NCBI GenBank assembly: GCA_025937835.1
Contig: JAICQO010000040.1
Span: 1 to 53,679, forward strand
DNA: 53,679 bases
Origin: Polyangiaceae bacterium
Lineage (GTDB): Bacteria > Myxococcota_A > Polyangia > Polyangiales > Polyangiaceae
Reading direction: 5' to 3'
The position numbers and the translations under genes were made by a program. This document shows, one piece after another, positions 43,986 to 53,288 of this stretch. How positions within the stretch are numbered: position 1 is the first letter of the stretch; each line of letters opens with the position of its first letter. Under the pieces are notes generated by a model that saw nothing but the letters and a program-made list of their open reading frames with translations, was not told the DNA's origin and did not search any database.

Positions 43986-45194
43986 TCAGCGCGGCGGCGC
44001 GCCCTGCCACGGGAACGCCACGACGTCCTGGATCCGCGAGACGCCGAGCGCGAGCGCCACCAAGCGATCGAACCCGAGCGCGTTGCCGCTGCTCGGCGGC
44101 ATGCCCTCGGCGAGCGCCGACAAGAACGCCTCGTCGAGCGGGTAAACGCTGCGCTTTTCGGCGCGACGACGCTTTCGCTCGAGCACGAAACGCCGCCGCT
44201 GCTCGTCCGGATCGGTGAGCTCGCCGTAGCCGTTCGAGAGCTCGACGCCGCCTACGTAGAGCTCGAAGCGCTCGGCGAAGCGCGGGTCGGCGGGGCAGGG
44301 GCGCGACAGCGCCGCCTGCGAGAGCGGGTAGTCGCAGAGGAAGACCGGCCGGTCGCGGCGCGCGAGCGCCGGCTCGACCCGCTCCACGAGCAGCTCGAAG
44401 TAACGATCTTCGTTGTTCTCGGCGAGCTTCGCGACGTCGCGGATCCCAGCGTGCTCGCGGAAGGCGTCTTCGACGCGGACTCGCTCGAACGGGGGCTTCA
44501 CGCGGATTGCGCGGCCATCGGGGCTCTTCAGCGCGAACCGGCCGGACAGCGCCCGCGCGACCCGCGACACGAGCGCCTCGGTGTCAGCGAGGATCGCGCC
44601 GTAGTCGGAGAACGCACGGTACCACTCGAGCAGGGTGAACTCGGGCTCGTGCAGCGCGCCGGACTCGTCGCGACGGAACACGCGGCCGAGCTGGAACAAG
44701 CGCGGCACGCCACCGACCAGCAGCCGTTTCATGGCGTGCTCGGGTGAAGTGATGAGATAGCCGGAGGCCGCGCGCAGCGCTTCGACGTTGCGATCGACAC
44801 CGGGCGCCCGCACGAGCAGCGGGGTCTCCACCTCGAGGAAGTGCTGTTCGGCGAAGTAGCTGCGCGCTTCCGAGAGCGCTCGCGAGCGGGCCGCGAGCTG
44901 CCGACCCACGCCGTTCAGGAGGAAGCGGCCGAGCTCGCCGCCGCCGCGCGGCTCCGGTGCTGAAAGGCGCTCCACGATCCGGCTGGCCCGGAGCAAGGAT
45001 CCCGTCCAGGCCCCGGAGAAGACGACGAGCTCGCCCGGCTGTAGCTCGAGGCGGGCTCGAGCCTGGACCTGGATCATGCCGAGTGCGTCGGCGAGCACGA
45101 CGCCTTCGGGCGAGCACGAGAACACGCGGCCGCCGACGCGCGCTTTGCAGGGTGCGCGACCGAGCAGATCGCTCGGCGAGAGCGTCGGGTTCAA
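43986..45194 (-). CDS. epmA: EF-P lysine ligase, EpmA/GenX type
   Basis: A 402-residue class II lysyl-tRNA-synthetase-like enzyme. Recognisable parts are VETPLLVRAPGVDRNVEAL, SPEHAMKRLLVGG, motif 2 FRRDESGALHEPEFTLLEWYR and motif 3 GNALGFDRLVALALG. EpmA attaches beta-lysine to elongation factor P. A short OB-like N-terminal segment of about 75 residues is present where a true LysRS has a full anticodon-binding domain. It starts at TTG 45194, whose TTGA overlaps the sctS stop by 4 nt; no better start was found. EF-P and EpmB are not in the window. Confidence 0.88.
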   Translation of the reverse strand: MNPTLSPSDLLGRAPCKARVGGRVFSCSPEGVVLADALGMIQVQARARLELQPGELVVFSGAWTGSLLRASRIVERLSAPEPRGGGELGRFLLNGVGRQLAARSRALSEARSYFAEQHFLEVETPLLVRAPGVDRNVEALRAASGYLITSPEHAMKRLLVGGVPRLFQLGRVFRRDESGALHEPEFTLLEWYRAFSDYGAILADTEALVSRVARALSGRFALKSPDGRAIRVKPPFERVRVEDAFREHAGIRDVAKLAENNEDRYFELLVERVEPALARRDRPVFLCDYPLSQAALSRPCPADPRFAERFELYVGGVELSNGYGELTDPDEQRRRFVLERKRRRAEKRSVYPLDEAFLSALAEGMPPSSGNALGFDRLVALALGVSRIQDVVAFPWQGAPPR

Positions 45195-45469
45195 CCGAGG
45201 CCGAATACGCTGCTCGCGAACGTGGCGACCTGAGCGCCCATCCATGGCCCCAATACTGCCAGCGCCAGCGCGACCACCACCAGACGGGGCAAGTGGCTCA
45301 ACGTGATGTCCTGGATCTGCGTCGCGGCCTGCAACACGGCCACGAACAGGCCGATCAGCGCGGCGAGGCCCACGACGGGCAGAGACACGAGCAGCGACAG
45401 GATCAGCGCTTCCTGCCCGAGGCGCGACAGCGTCTCGAGTGACGGCGAAGATCCCAGCGCCGCGATCAT
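45191..45469 (-). CDS. sctS: SctS/FliQ-family export-apparatus protein
   Basis: A 92-residue inner-membrane protein with two helices. It closely follows FliQ/SctS: LIGLFVAVLQAATQIQDITLSHLPRL corresponds to the LQAATQINEMTLSFIPK signature, followed by LALAVLGPWM. In flagella and type III secretion systems this protein forms part of the export gate with SctR and SctT. None of the other export or flagellar genes is in the window. The ATG overlaps the lipoprotein stop (ATGA) and its stop overlaps the EpmA start, so it is the middle gene of a coupled operon. Confidence 0.9.
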   Translation of the reverse strand: MIAALGSSPSLETLSRLGQEALILSLLVSLPVVGLAALIGLFVAVLQAATQIQDITLSHLPRLVVVALALAVLGPWMGAQVATFASSVFGLG

Positions 45470-46023
45470 CCTTCGCTGCCGCCCGTGGCCGGCTCTTCCT
45501 CGCTCGGTTCACCGCCCGCGCCCGCCGTCGGCGCGCCGCCGCTGCCCTCGGGTTCCACGACGCCGCCAGCGCCTGCTGCAGCACCACCCGCCACGCCACC
45601 GGACGCATCTGCGCCACCCGTGGTGCCGCCAGCGCTGCTCATGCCGCCCGTCGTGGTCGAGCCACCGGATTCGTTGGTCGAGCCGCCGGTTTCGCTGGTC
45701 GAGCCTGCGGTGCCGCCGGTTGCGATCGACGCGTCGCTGCCGTTACAGCGGGCGTCGTCGATTGGCGCGCCAGCGGGCGGGCAGCAGCGGTCTACGGTGC
45801 TGCCGCGCGGCCGCACGCACTCGAGCCCTTCGTCGCAATCCTCATCGCCGTTGGCGGTGTGATCGCAACGTTCGCCCTCGGCTTGACGCGAGCAGCCGCC
45901 CGCCGCCACGCCGTAGGCGCAGAGCAGCAGCGCGAGCGCTCCCACGCGACGCAGGCCGCGCCTTCGGTTCGACCGGCCGCGGAGATCAGTGTTTTCGAAG
46001 GAAGAGGCGAGGCGCTTTTGCAT
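45466..46023 (-). CDS. Cys-rich lipoprotein with Gly/Thr/Ser repeats
   Basis: A 185-residue protein. A basic N-terminus precedes a hydrophobic segment and lipobox (VAAGGC). A compact Cys-rich part follows (GERCDHTANGDEDCDEGLECV...DRCCPPAGAP), then about 90 residues of TGG/GGS/SGG repeats. The Cys pattern is typical of small disulfide-bonded surface proteins in Polyangiaceae; no function is known. First gene of the operon with sctS and epmA. Confidence 0.72.
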   Translation of the reverse strand: MQKRLASSFENTDLRGRSNRRRGLRRVGALALLLCAYGVAAGGCSRQAEGERCDHTANGDEDCDEGLECVRPRGSTVDRCCPPAGAPIDDARCNGSDASIATGGTAGSTSETGGSTNESGGSTTTGGMSSAGGTTGGADASGGVAGGAAAGAGGVVEPEGSGGAPTAGAGGEPSEEEPATGGSEG

Positions 46024-46038
46024 GCTGGAACCGCCCGC

Positions 46039-46068
46039 GTTCTAGCAGCGATTCCCGAGATATGTCCA
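46039..46068 (-). promoter_or_regulatory. Possible promoter of the lipoprotein-sctS-epmA operon
   Basis: On the minus strand TGGACA (46068-46063) is followed after 18 nt by an extended-type TGCTAGAAC with TAGAAC at 46044-46039. Five of six and four of six positions match the sigma-70 consensus. The predicted start is about 10 nt before the ATG. Confidence 0.3.
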
Positions 46069-46163
46069 CGCCCCCCGCGGGCCAGCGTTTTTTAAGCAAC
46101 CGGCCAGAGTCTCCGTCCGAAAGCAGCCAAATGTTGGGGCTTCGTTCGTGCTCGTCGAGTAAG

Positions 46164-48419
46164 CTACGGCGCCGCCACTGTCTTTGAATCGGGGGACATC
46201 CACTTCGAGAGGATCTGCCCGAGCTGCGCCAATTGGACCGGCTTGGTCAGCAGGTCGTCCATGCCGGCCTCGAGGATCTTGTCGCGTTCATCGGACAGCG
46301 CGTGTGCCGTGACCGCCACGATCGGAACTCGCGGCGCGCCGCGCTCGCGCTCGTGACGGCGGATCCTCTCCGTCGCTTCGTAACCATCGAGCACCGGCAT
46401 CTGGCAGTCCATCAGGACCAGTGAGTACCGATTCTTCTCGAAAGCCGCGACGGCTTCCGCGCCGTCGGCTGCGAGGTCGAAGGGATAGCCGAGCGACTCG
46501 AGCAGGTCCTTCATGACCTCCTGATTCAGCGGATGATCCTCGACGACGAGCACGCGCGAGTCGGTCGCGGCGGGCGCCGGCTTCGGCGGGCTGGGCTGCG
46601 AAGCCGCGGCTCGTACCAGCTTCAAGCCGGGCAGCGCGCTCGCCAGGTCGGCCTGGCGGATCGGCTTGACGAGCACCTGATCCACCCAGGTGCGGAGCCC
46701 TTCGGCGACCGCGACGTCGCGCCCGAGAGAGGTCAGCATCACGATCTCGAGCTCGCGGAGCTCCTCGTCGTCACGGATCGCGCGCGCCACGTCGATGCCG
46801 GACATGCCGGGCATCTGCAGGTCCAGGATCAGGATCGTGAAAGGCTCGCCCGCCGTTTTCAGGCTGCGCAGCCGCTCGAGCGCTTCTTTGCCGCCTGCCG
46901 CGCTCTGGTGGCGGACCTGCCACGAGTCCAAGAGCTCTTCGAGGATCGCGCGGTTCGTGGCGTTGTCGTCGACGATCAGGACGTGCTGCGGCTCGGCTTG
47001 CTCCACGCGCGGCGGCTCGGCCGACTCGACGCGGCCGAACGGCAGCTCGAACCAGAACCGGCTGCCCTCGCCGGGGGTGCTTTCGACGTCGAGCGTGCCG
47101 CCCATCAGATCGACGAGCCGCCGGGAGATGGCAAGCCCCAGGCCCGTGCCGCCGTGGCGCCGGGTGAGCGAGCCGTCGATCTGCGAAAATGCCTGGAACA
47201 GTCGGTGTTTGTCCGCGTCAGCGATGCCGATGCCCGTGTCGCGGACGTCGAAGCGAAGCAGCGTGCTCGTGGCGCCCTCGCGGGTCTTCGACAAGCGCAA
47301 CACCACGTCACCCCGCTCGGTGAACTTGATCGCGTTCGAGACCAGGTTCGCGAGCACCTGGCGCGCGCGATCGGCATCGCCGAGCACGCGCAGTGGCACG
47401 TCCGGATGCACGTGAACTGCGATTTCCAGGCCCTTCTCGTGGGCTTGCTCGGACATCAGGACCGCGAGCTCTTCGACCAGGTCGCGAGGAGAGAACTCGA
47501 GCTTCCGGATTTCGAGCTTTTCGGCCTCGATCTTCGAGAAGTCGAGGATGTCGTTGATCACCGTCAAGAGCGAGTTCGCGGAGGCGGCGATGGTCTGCGC
47601 GTAGCGTTTCTGGCGCACGTCCAGCGAGGTCGAGAGCAAGAGCTCGGTCATGCCGATGACGCCGTTCATCGGTGTCCGGATTTCGTGGCTCATGTTGGCC
47701 AAAAACTCGCCCTTGAGTCGCGTCGACTCGAGGGCCAGGAGCGTGGTGCGCTCCAGGCTACGAAACGTGGCGCCGATCAGGCCGAGCAGGGGACCTATCC
47801 AGAACCGGAAGAACAACAGGCTGAGCGCGATGCCGGCCAGGCAAGCGCCCACCGTGGTCCAGAGGATCCGGCTTCGGAGCTCCATGCCTGCCTTCACGCG
47901 CTCGAGTGAGACCACGAGCGCCACCTTGCCGATCAACGTGGACTCGATGCGGGACTCGGCCCAGCACCAGACGACGCCCGGGGCTTCCTGAACCTTGAGC
48001 GGCGCGCCCCGGAACAAGGTGGAAGGAGGAAGGCGCACTGCGCCGCTCCGGAACAGCAGCCGCTCGTCGGCGCTCACCACCGCGAGCTCGGCGACGTCGG
48101 CATCGGTCGTGTAGGCCTTGGCCGCCGCCGTCAACAGGGCCATGTCCTCGGCGGCGATCCCGACTTCCATCGCCTGCGCGAGCTCGAGCGTGCCGTGGAC
48201 GGCCTTCCACTCCAGATCACTCCGAATCAGCGGTGTCAGCCGGTCGAAGATGCTCGCCAGCATGAACAGCGTCACCGTCGCGAGCCCGAGCAGCAGCCCG
48301 ACCGCGAACAACGCAAGCCGCACGCGGATGCCCCGACCGGACGCGATCTTGCGCGCGCTCTCGGTGATCACGGGCGCATCCTCGGTGATCGCGGCGGCGA
48401 GCGAGGTGGGCTCGGACAC
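46164..48419 (-). CDS. Membrane hybrid histidine kinase with two receiver domains
   Basis: A 751-residue sensor kinase. Helices at about 34-58 and 185-208 bracket a periplasmic sensor domain of about 125 residues. No HAMP domain is apparent. HisKA carries His245 in SHEIRTP. The ATPase domain has [17 protein letters not shown] and [18 protein letters not shown]. Two receivers follow, with phospho-Asp in [12 protein letters not shown] and in [13 protein letters not shown]. There is no HPt domain in the protein, so its receivers need a separate HPt partner, and one is encoded nearby (50574-50891). It starts at GTG 48419, divergent from the porin gene across 84 nt. Confidence 0.95.
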   Translation of the reverse strand: MSEPTSLAAAITEDAPVITESARKIASGRGIRVRLALFAVGLLLGLATVTLFMLASIFDRLTPLIRSDLEWKAVHGTLELAQAMEVGIAAEDMALLTAAAKAYTTDADVAELAVVSADERLLFRSGAVRLPPSTLFRGAPLKVQEAPGVVWCWAESRIESTLIGKVALVVSLERVKAGMELRSRILWTTVGACLAGIALSLLFFRFWIGPLLGLIGATFRSLERTTLLALESTRLKGEFLANMSHEIRTPMNGVIGMTELLLSTSLDVRQKRYAQTIAASANSLLTVINDILDFSKIEAEKLEIRKLEFSPRDLVEELAVLMSEQAHEKGLEIAVHVHPDVPLRVLGDADRARQVLANLVSNAIKFTERGDVVLRLSKTREGATSTLLRFDVRDTGIGIADADKHRLFQAFSQIDGSLTRRHGGTGLGLAISRRLVDLMGGTLDVESTPGEGSRFWFELPFGRVESAEPPRVEQAEPQHVLIVDDNATNRAILEELLDSWQVRHQSAAGGKEALERLRSLKTAGEPFTILILDLQMPGMSGIDVARAIRDDEELRELEIVMLTSLGRDVAVAEGLRTWVDQVLVKPIRQADLASALPGLKLVRAAASQPSPPKPAPAATDSRVLVVEDHPLNQEVMKDLLESLGYPFDLAADGAEAVAAFEKNRYSLVLMDCQMPVLDGYEATERIRRHERERGAPRVPIVAVTAHALSDERDKILEAGMDDLLTKPVQLAQLGQILSKWMSPDSKTVAAP

Positions 48420-48503
48420 GACGCGGCGAGGCTAGCAGACCGGCGCGTGCTGCAGAAGAAGACTCGACGGGTCCGTGGACCTCGTGATTCAATCGCCAGC
48501 GCA

Positions 48504-50042
48504 ATGATCAGGGATCCGCGCCGCGTCGGGCGGTTGCTGAGAGCGCTGAGCCTCGCCGGCGTGTTCGGCGTCGCTGCGACGAGCAACGCCGGTGCACAGC
48601 CTTTGTCGCCGCCGATCGACACGCCGCCACCGCTGCCCGGTCCCCCGACACCCGAGGCTCCACCGACCGCGCCGGAGCCCGTGCCCACCACGCCGGAGCC
48701 CGTGCCCGCCACAGCGGAGCCTGCACCCAGCGCACCGCTGTCCGGCGCTCGATCGCCAGTGACGACCGCGCTGCCAGCCAGCGCGGCCGCGCCTCCGACC
48801 AGCGCGCCTGCGCCCACACCTGCTGCGGATCCCGGGCGCGATCCGCTCGCGATCGAGCTCGAGGCAGAGCTCGTGAAGCAGGCGATCGGCGACGTGCAGG
48901 GGGACGACTACGAGCTCGAGATCTACGGCTTCCTCGATTTCACGTACACCCACCTGTTCCAGGACTTCGCCTTCGCTGCGCCGTTCGACAGCTTCGCGAT
49001 CGGGAACTTCAACCTCTACCTGGCGTCGGAGCTCGGTGACGATTGGAGGACGCTCGCCGAGGTTCGCTACAGCTACTTGCCGCACGGCGCGGTGCAGATG
49101 GACGAAACCGGCTCGACCCGGCTCGACACCACCGCGGGGGATTACACGGACTTCGGGCGGCCGCTGCGCTGGGGCAGCACGATCATCGAGCGCGCCTGGC
49201 TCGAGTACACCGCGCACCCGCTGCTCACCGCCCGCGTCGGCCACTGGCTGACGCCGTACGGGATCTGGAACGTCGACCACGGCTCTCCGGTGGTGATCGG
49301 CGTGCGGCGCCCGTTCATCGTGGGCGAGTCCTTGCTGCCGCAGTCTCAGACGGGCATCGAGCTTCGGGGCACGCACAACTTCGAACGGCTGCAGCTCGGT
49401 TATCACCTCACGCTGTCCAACGGGCGGGGCCCGATCGATACGCATCAAGACCTCGACGACAACAAGGCGTTCGGCGGGCGCCTGTTCGCTCGGGCCGACA
49501 CGGCTCACGGCGCGGTGACGGTGGGCGTCTCCGGCTACATGGGCCGCTACACCGATCGCGAGCAGGAGTTCGCGGTCGAGGACGGCACGTTCGAGACGCG
49601 CTTTCCTCGCACCGCCCAGTACGACGAGCTAGCGCTCGCCGCCGATTTGAAGTGGGAGTATCGCGGCTTCCTGCTGCAAAGCGAGGCGATCCTGAACGAT
49701 CGCAGCTACGACGACGCGCTCCGACCTCAGGCGCTCGGCGCGCAAGATCCCAGCCAGCTCGTGCCCGACGACCGGCGCGTCGGTATCTACGGGCTCGCCG
49801 GGTACCGCTTCGAATGGCTCGGCATGATGCCGTTCGCTGGCCTCGAGTATTACGACGCCGGCGCGGAGAGCACGTTCATCCGAGAATCCGCGGCGTTCTG
49901 GGGCGGGTTGAACGCGCACCCGACGGCTCGCGTCGTGCTCAAGGCGCAATATACGTACTCGTGGTTTCCGAACGGTGGAGAAGCTCTGCCGGACGGCGCC
50001 AACTACAACGCGGTCGACCTGCAGGCGGCGTGGAGCTTCTGA
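48504..50042 (+). CDS. Outer-membrane beta-barrel porin with Pro-rich N-terminal linker
   Basis: A 512-residue protein. A signal peptide (to about 31, NAGAQP) is followed by about 80 residues rich in Pro, Thr and Ala (TAPEPVPTTPEPVP...), which could span the periplasm or bind peptidoglycan. The rest alternates as barrel strands (LEIYGFLDFTYTHLFQ; NLYLASELGD; ERAWLEYTAHPLLTARVGHWLTPYG) and ends in a terminal aromatic strand (VDLQAAWSF) typical of BAM substrates. ATG 48504 begins the signal peptide. Its TGATG junction with the PstS-like gene couples them. Confidence 0.85.
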   Translation: MIRDPRRVGRLLRALSLAGVFGVAATSNAGAQPLSPPIDTPPPLPGPPTPEAPPTAPEPVPTTPEPVPATAEPAPSAPLSGARSPVTTALPASAAAPPTSAPAPTPAADPGRDPLAIELEAELVKQAIGDVQGDDYELEIYGFLDFTYTHLFQDFAFAAPFDSFAIGNFNLYLASELGDDWRTLAEVRYSYLPHGAVQMDETGSTRLDTTAGDYTDFGRPLRWGSTIIERAWLEYTAHPLLTARVGHWLTPYGIWNVDHGSPVVIGVRRPFIVGESLLPQSQTGIELRGTHNFERLQLGYHLTLSNGRGPIDTHQDLDDNKAFGGRLFARADTAHGAVTVGVSGYMGRYTDREQEFAVEDGTFETRFPRTAQYDELALAADLKWEYRGFLLQSEAILNDRSYDDALRPQALGAQDPSQLVPDDRRVGIYGLAGYRFEWLGMMPFAGLEYYDAGAESTFIRESAAFWGGLNAHPTARVVLKAQYTYSWFPNGGEALPDGANYNAVDLQAAWSF

Positions 50043-50614
50043 TGGACAAGCGCCGCACCGTCCTCGGATTGCTCACCGCGCTCACGCTCGAGCTCTTGAC
50101 CAAACCTGGCGCCGGCGAGCCTGCCGAGCAAGAGCTGGCGGTGGTCGTCGCCAAGACGAGCCCAATCGACGAGCTCTCGTTCTTCGAGCTCCGCCGCCTG
50201 TATCTGGGGGAAGATCTGCGCGGCCCCGGCGGGAACAAGTTGATCCCGCTCAATCGGGACTCGAAATCGCCGGAGCGCGTCGGCTTCGACCGCTCCGTGC
50301 TGGGGCTGTCGCCCGAGGCCGCGGCCCGCTACTGGATCGATCGCAGGATCCGCGGGCAGTCCGGGCCCCCCAAGGTCGTCGAGCCGGCGACGGTGTTGCA
50401 GCGGGTCGTGGCGCGCGTCCCGTTCACGGTGACCTACGTTCGCCGGGAAGAAGTCAGCGCGGAGCTGAAGATTATTCCCATCGACGGCAAGCGCCCGGGC
50501 GACAGCGGCTACCCGATCGTGATCGCGACCGCCGCGTCGTCGCCGACCTTCACGGGTAGGATTTCCCCCGGGGTCAGGGCGGGAGCGAAGCCAGCTCTGC
50601 CAGCGTCTCTTTGA
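50042..50614 (+). CDS. PstS-like periplasmic substrate-binding protein
   Basis: A 190-residue exported protein with a weak signal segment (TVLGLLTALTLELLTKPGAG), then a small PstS-like/PBP-like domain: ELAVVVAKTSPIDELSFFELRRLYLGEDLRGPGGNKLIPLNR and the FTVTYVRREE region. It is about half the size of a classical phosphate-binding protein, as in the short PBP-like proteins found beside porins and sensor kinases. Anion (phosphate) binding is inferred from the family, not seen. Its last 41 nt overlap the end of the convergent HPt gene. Confidence 0.85.
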   Translation: MDKRRTVLGLLTALTLELLTKPGAGEPAEQELAVVVAKTSPIDELSFFELRRLYLGEDLRGPGGNKLIPLNRDSKSPERVGFDRSVLGLSPEAAARYWIDRRIRGQSGPPKVVEPATVLQRVVARVPFTVTYVRREEVSAELKIIPIDGKRPGDSGYPIVIATAASSPTFTGRISPGVRAGAKPALPASL

Positions 50615-50891
50615 GGGCCTGGCCGAGCGCCGCCATGGCCTCGGCGCTCGGCACCGCGCCGGCGCGGGCGAAGCGCTCGATTTCGGCGGCGGCGTCACCC
50701 AGGCGCACGGCGCCGAACGTGTAAGACCCGCCCTTCAAGCGGTGCGCCGCCTTGGCGATCTCGGCGGGGGCTCCCGAGCTCAGCGTGCTCTCGAGCGCCG
50801 CGAGATCCTTCGGCGCGTATTCGGCGAACAGCTGGCGCATGCGCTCGGAGCGCCGCGTCGCCGGGTCGAGCAACACCGAGGGGGCTTTCAC
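50574..50891 (-). CDS. Free-standing HPt phosphotransfer protein
   Basis: A 105-residue all-helical histidine phosphotransfer protein. His50 sits in the classical motif AAHRLKGGSYTFGAVRLGDAAAEIE, followed by the helices that complete the four-helix bundle. It would relay phosphoryl groups between receiver domains in the cytoplasm. Its ATG overlaps the stop of the REC-kinase-REC gene by 4 nt, so the two are made together. Confidence 0.93.
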   Translation of the reverse strand: MKAPSVLLDPATRRSERMRQLFAEYAPKDLAALESTLSSGAPAEIAKAAHRLKGGSYTFGAVRLGDAAAEIERFARAGAVPSAEAMAALGQALKETLAELASLPP

Positions 50892-52498
50892 GAGCCACTC
50901 CGAGCGCCGCTCGCCGTCTCGAGCTCGAGCAGCCGGGAGGCGATGCTTTCGACCAGCTCCGACGGAGGAAACGGCTTGAGCAAAATGCGGTTGCCCCCGC
51001 GCTCGAGCGCGTCGCGGGTCGAGGGCGTCAGGATGGCCCCGGTACAGAACAGGAATCGGTTGGCGAGGCGCGGCACGATGCTCGACACCTGCGCGTGGAG
51101 CGCCACGCCGCCGAGCCCCGGCATCGTGCAGTCACACACCACGATGTCGAAGTTCGCGTCTTGTTGTAGTAGCTCGAGGGCGGCCTCGCCGCTCGCGCGC
51201 GTGACCACGTCGTGGTGCCGCTCCACGAACGCCGCCAGCACGCGCCGGATCGACGGCTCGTCGTCCACCACCAACACGCGCGCACGGCCGCGGGCGGCGG
51301 TGGAGCTCGTGTCTCGTGCGGTGCCGAGCCGGGCCGGCGCCACGGCGAGCGCGTTCCGCACCGGCAGCGACACGCTGAAGCGCGTGCCCCGGCCCTCGAC
51401 GCTCGAGCACGACAGCTCGCCGCCGTGGAACTGAACGATCTCGCGGGCCATCGACAGGCCGAGCCCTGTGCCCTGTTCGCGCGGCTTGGTCGTGAAGAAC
51501 GGCTCGAAGATGTCGCGCAGGCGATCGGCCGGGATCCCGCAGCCGGTATCCTCCACGCTGAGCTCGATCGTCGAGCTCGTGCCGCCGGGCTCGCGCAAGC
51601 GGGTGGCGATCCGGACCTGGTTGCGACTCGGCGCGCCCGGCTCGATGGCGTGGCAGGCGTTGACCAGCAGGTTCGTCACCACTTGCTCGAGCTTGGTCGC
51701 GTCGGCGACGATTTCCGGGATCGGCTCGAGCTCCATCACCAACGTCGCGCGCTCGCGCAGCGAGTTCCGCACCAGGTTGGCGGCTTGCTTCACGACCGCG
51801 TTCAGATCGACCCGGCTGGCCTGGGCGCGCCCGAGCCTGGAATAGCTCTGGAGCTCGCGGGTCACGCGGGCGATGCGGTCGATGCCGATCAGGTTGTCCT
51901 CGACCAGAGACGAGACCTCGTCGAGCACGGTCAGCATCTCTGCTGCGGTCGCGCGCGACGACGGCGCGAGCTCATTTTCCGCGCGCTCGGCCAGGGTCTT
52001 GAGGCGGGCGAGCTGCTGCTCGATCGTCAGCAAGTTCCCGAGCACGAAGCTCGCGGGGTTGCTGACCTCGTGGGCGACGCCGGCTGCCAGATGACCGACC
52101 GTCGCCAACCGATCTGCCCGCGACAGGCGCGCCTTCAAGCTATGACGCTCGATCGCGTAGCGGACCGAGCGGAGCAGCGCGTCGCGCGAGAACGCGCCCT
52201 TGCTGAGGTAGTCTTCCGCGCCTTCGCGCAGCACCTCGACCGCGGACTCGTCGCTGCGGTTGCCGGTCAGCACCACGATCGGCACGTCCCCGGTTACGGT
52301 CCGGGCGCGGCGCACGGTCTCCGTGCCTTCGGTGTCTTCGAGAGAGAGATCGAGCAGCACGACGTCCGGGCTCTCGCCTTCCGGCAGGCGCGCCGCGAGG
52401 CTCGTCAGGTGCTGCACCTGAACCTCCGGCGCGCCCTCGAGAGCCTCGAACACGGCTTGGGCGTCGATCGGGTTGTCTTCGATGAGGAGGATTCGCAC
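50888..52498 (-). CDS. REC-histidine kinase-REC protein
   Basis: A 536-residue soluble regulator. The first receiver (1-115) has Asp50 in VVLLDLSLED and Lys100. HisKA carries His143 in GHLAAGVAHEVSNP. The ATPase shows NLLVNACHAIEPG, DTGCGIP and GTGLGLSMAREIV. A second receiver follows, with Asp in DIVVCDCTMPG and ILLKPF. No membrane segment or DNA-binding domain is present, so the output is probably phosphotransfer. GTG 52498 was chosen because it gives the usual MRILLIEDN receiver start; a TTG at 52534 would add 12 residues. Followed by the HPt gene in a 4-nt overlap. Confidence 0.93.
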   Translation of the reverse strand: MRILLIEDNPIDAQAVFEALEGAPEVQVQHLTSLAARLPEGESPDVVLLDLSLEDTEGTETVRRARTVTGDVPIVVLTGNRSDESAVEVLREGAEDYLSKGAFSRDALLRSVRYAIERHSLKARLSRADRLATVGHLAAGVAHEVSNPASFVLGNLLTIEQQLARLKTLAERAENELAPSSRATAAEMLTVLDEVSSLVEDNLIGIDRIARVTRELQSYSRLGRAQASRVDLNAVVKQAANLVRNSLRERATLVMELEPIPEIVADATKLEQVVTNLLVNACHAIEPGAPSRNQVRIATRLREPGGTSSTIELSVEDTGCGIPADRLRDIFEPFFTTKPREQGTGLGLSMAREIVQFHGGELSCSSVEGRGTRFSVSLPVRNALAVAPARLGTARDTSSTAARGRARVLVVDDEPSIRRVLAAFVERHHDVVTRASGEAALELLQQDANFDIVVCDCTMPGLGGVALHAQVSSIVPRLANRFLFCTGAILTPSTRDALERGGNRILLKPFPPSELVESIASRLLELETASGARSGS

Positions 52499-52616
52499 GG
52501 ACGACGCCCCGAGCCGGGGTGAGAGAGCCTGCAATGCCGCCGCGGCCAGCGCAATCCCGAGCGCTGGAGTCGCGAATTGAATCGGAAAAAGCGCGTTGGG
52601 TCGGTGTCTGTGCGGA

Positions 52617-53288
52617 TCAGCCGCGGCGTTCGGCCTTGGCCTCGACCGTCATCACGAACACCCGCAGATACTCGACGGCGCTGACGATCGAGAACACGAG
52701 CGAGATGTAAACGAGGGCTCGACCCACCACGACCAGATCGACCCACCCGAGGTCGAGCGGGCCGAGCGTCAGATGGTACGGATAGCCGAGGATCAAGCAC
52801 AAGATGCCGATCATCTGCAGCGCCGTCTTGATCTTGCCCTCTTCGCCGGCGGCGATCACCACGCCCTCGCTGCTCGCGACGCTGCGCAGGCCCGTGATCG
52901 AGATCTCGCGCGCGAGCAGCAGCGTCACGGCCCAGGCCGGGATCCGCCCCATCGGCACCATGTAGATCAGCGACGCCATCACGAGCAGCTTGTCGGCGAG
53001 CGGATCCAGGAACTTACCGAGCACGCTGACGACGTTCATCTTGCGCGCCAGGTAGCCGTCGAGCAGATCGGTGATCGCCGCCGCGGAGTAAACCAGCGCG
53101 GCGATCGTGCAATCCTTCGGCGTGCCGCGATCGATCAACAGCAGCACGACCGGGATCACCAGCACGCGCCCCATCGTGAGCAGGTTCGGGACGTTGAACG
53201 CATCCTCGCGCAAAGAGCGGCGCCGGCGCTTGCGCTCCTCGCGGACGCGCGCTCGGACGGACGGGCTGCGGCGAGTCAGGCGGGTCAC
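52617..53288 (-). CDS. pgsA: CDP-diacylglycerol-glycerol-3-phosphate 3-phosphatidyltransferase
   Basis: A 223-residue inner-membrane enzyme making phosphatidylglycerol phosphate. The CDP-alcohol phosphatidyltransferase motif DGX2ARX8GX3DX3D is present as DGYLARKMNVVSVLGKFLDPLAD. Four or more helices surround it. An Arg/Lys-rich N-terminal extension of about 30 residues precedes the first helix. It starts at GTG 53288, overlapping the AIM24-type gene's stop by 4 nt. Confidence 0.95.
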   Translation of the reverse strand: MTRLTRRSPSVRARVREERKRRRRSLREDAFNVPNLLTMGRVLVIPVVLLLIDRGTPKDCTIAALVYSAAAITDLLDGYLARKMNVVSVLGKFLDPLADKLLVMASLIYMVPMGRIPAWAVTLLLAREISITGLRSVASSEGVVIAAGEEGKIKTALQMIGILCLILGYPYHLTLGPLDLGWVDLVVVGRALVYISLVFSIVSAVEYLRVFVMTVEAKAERRG

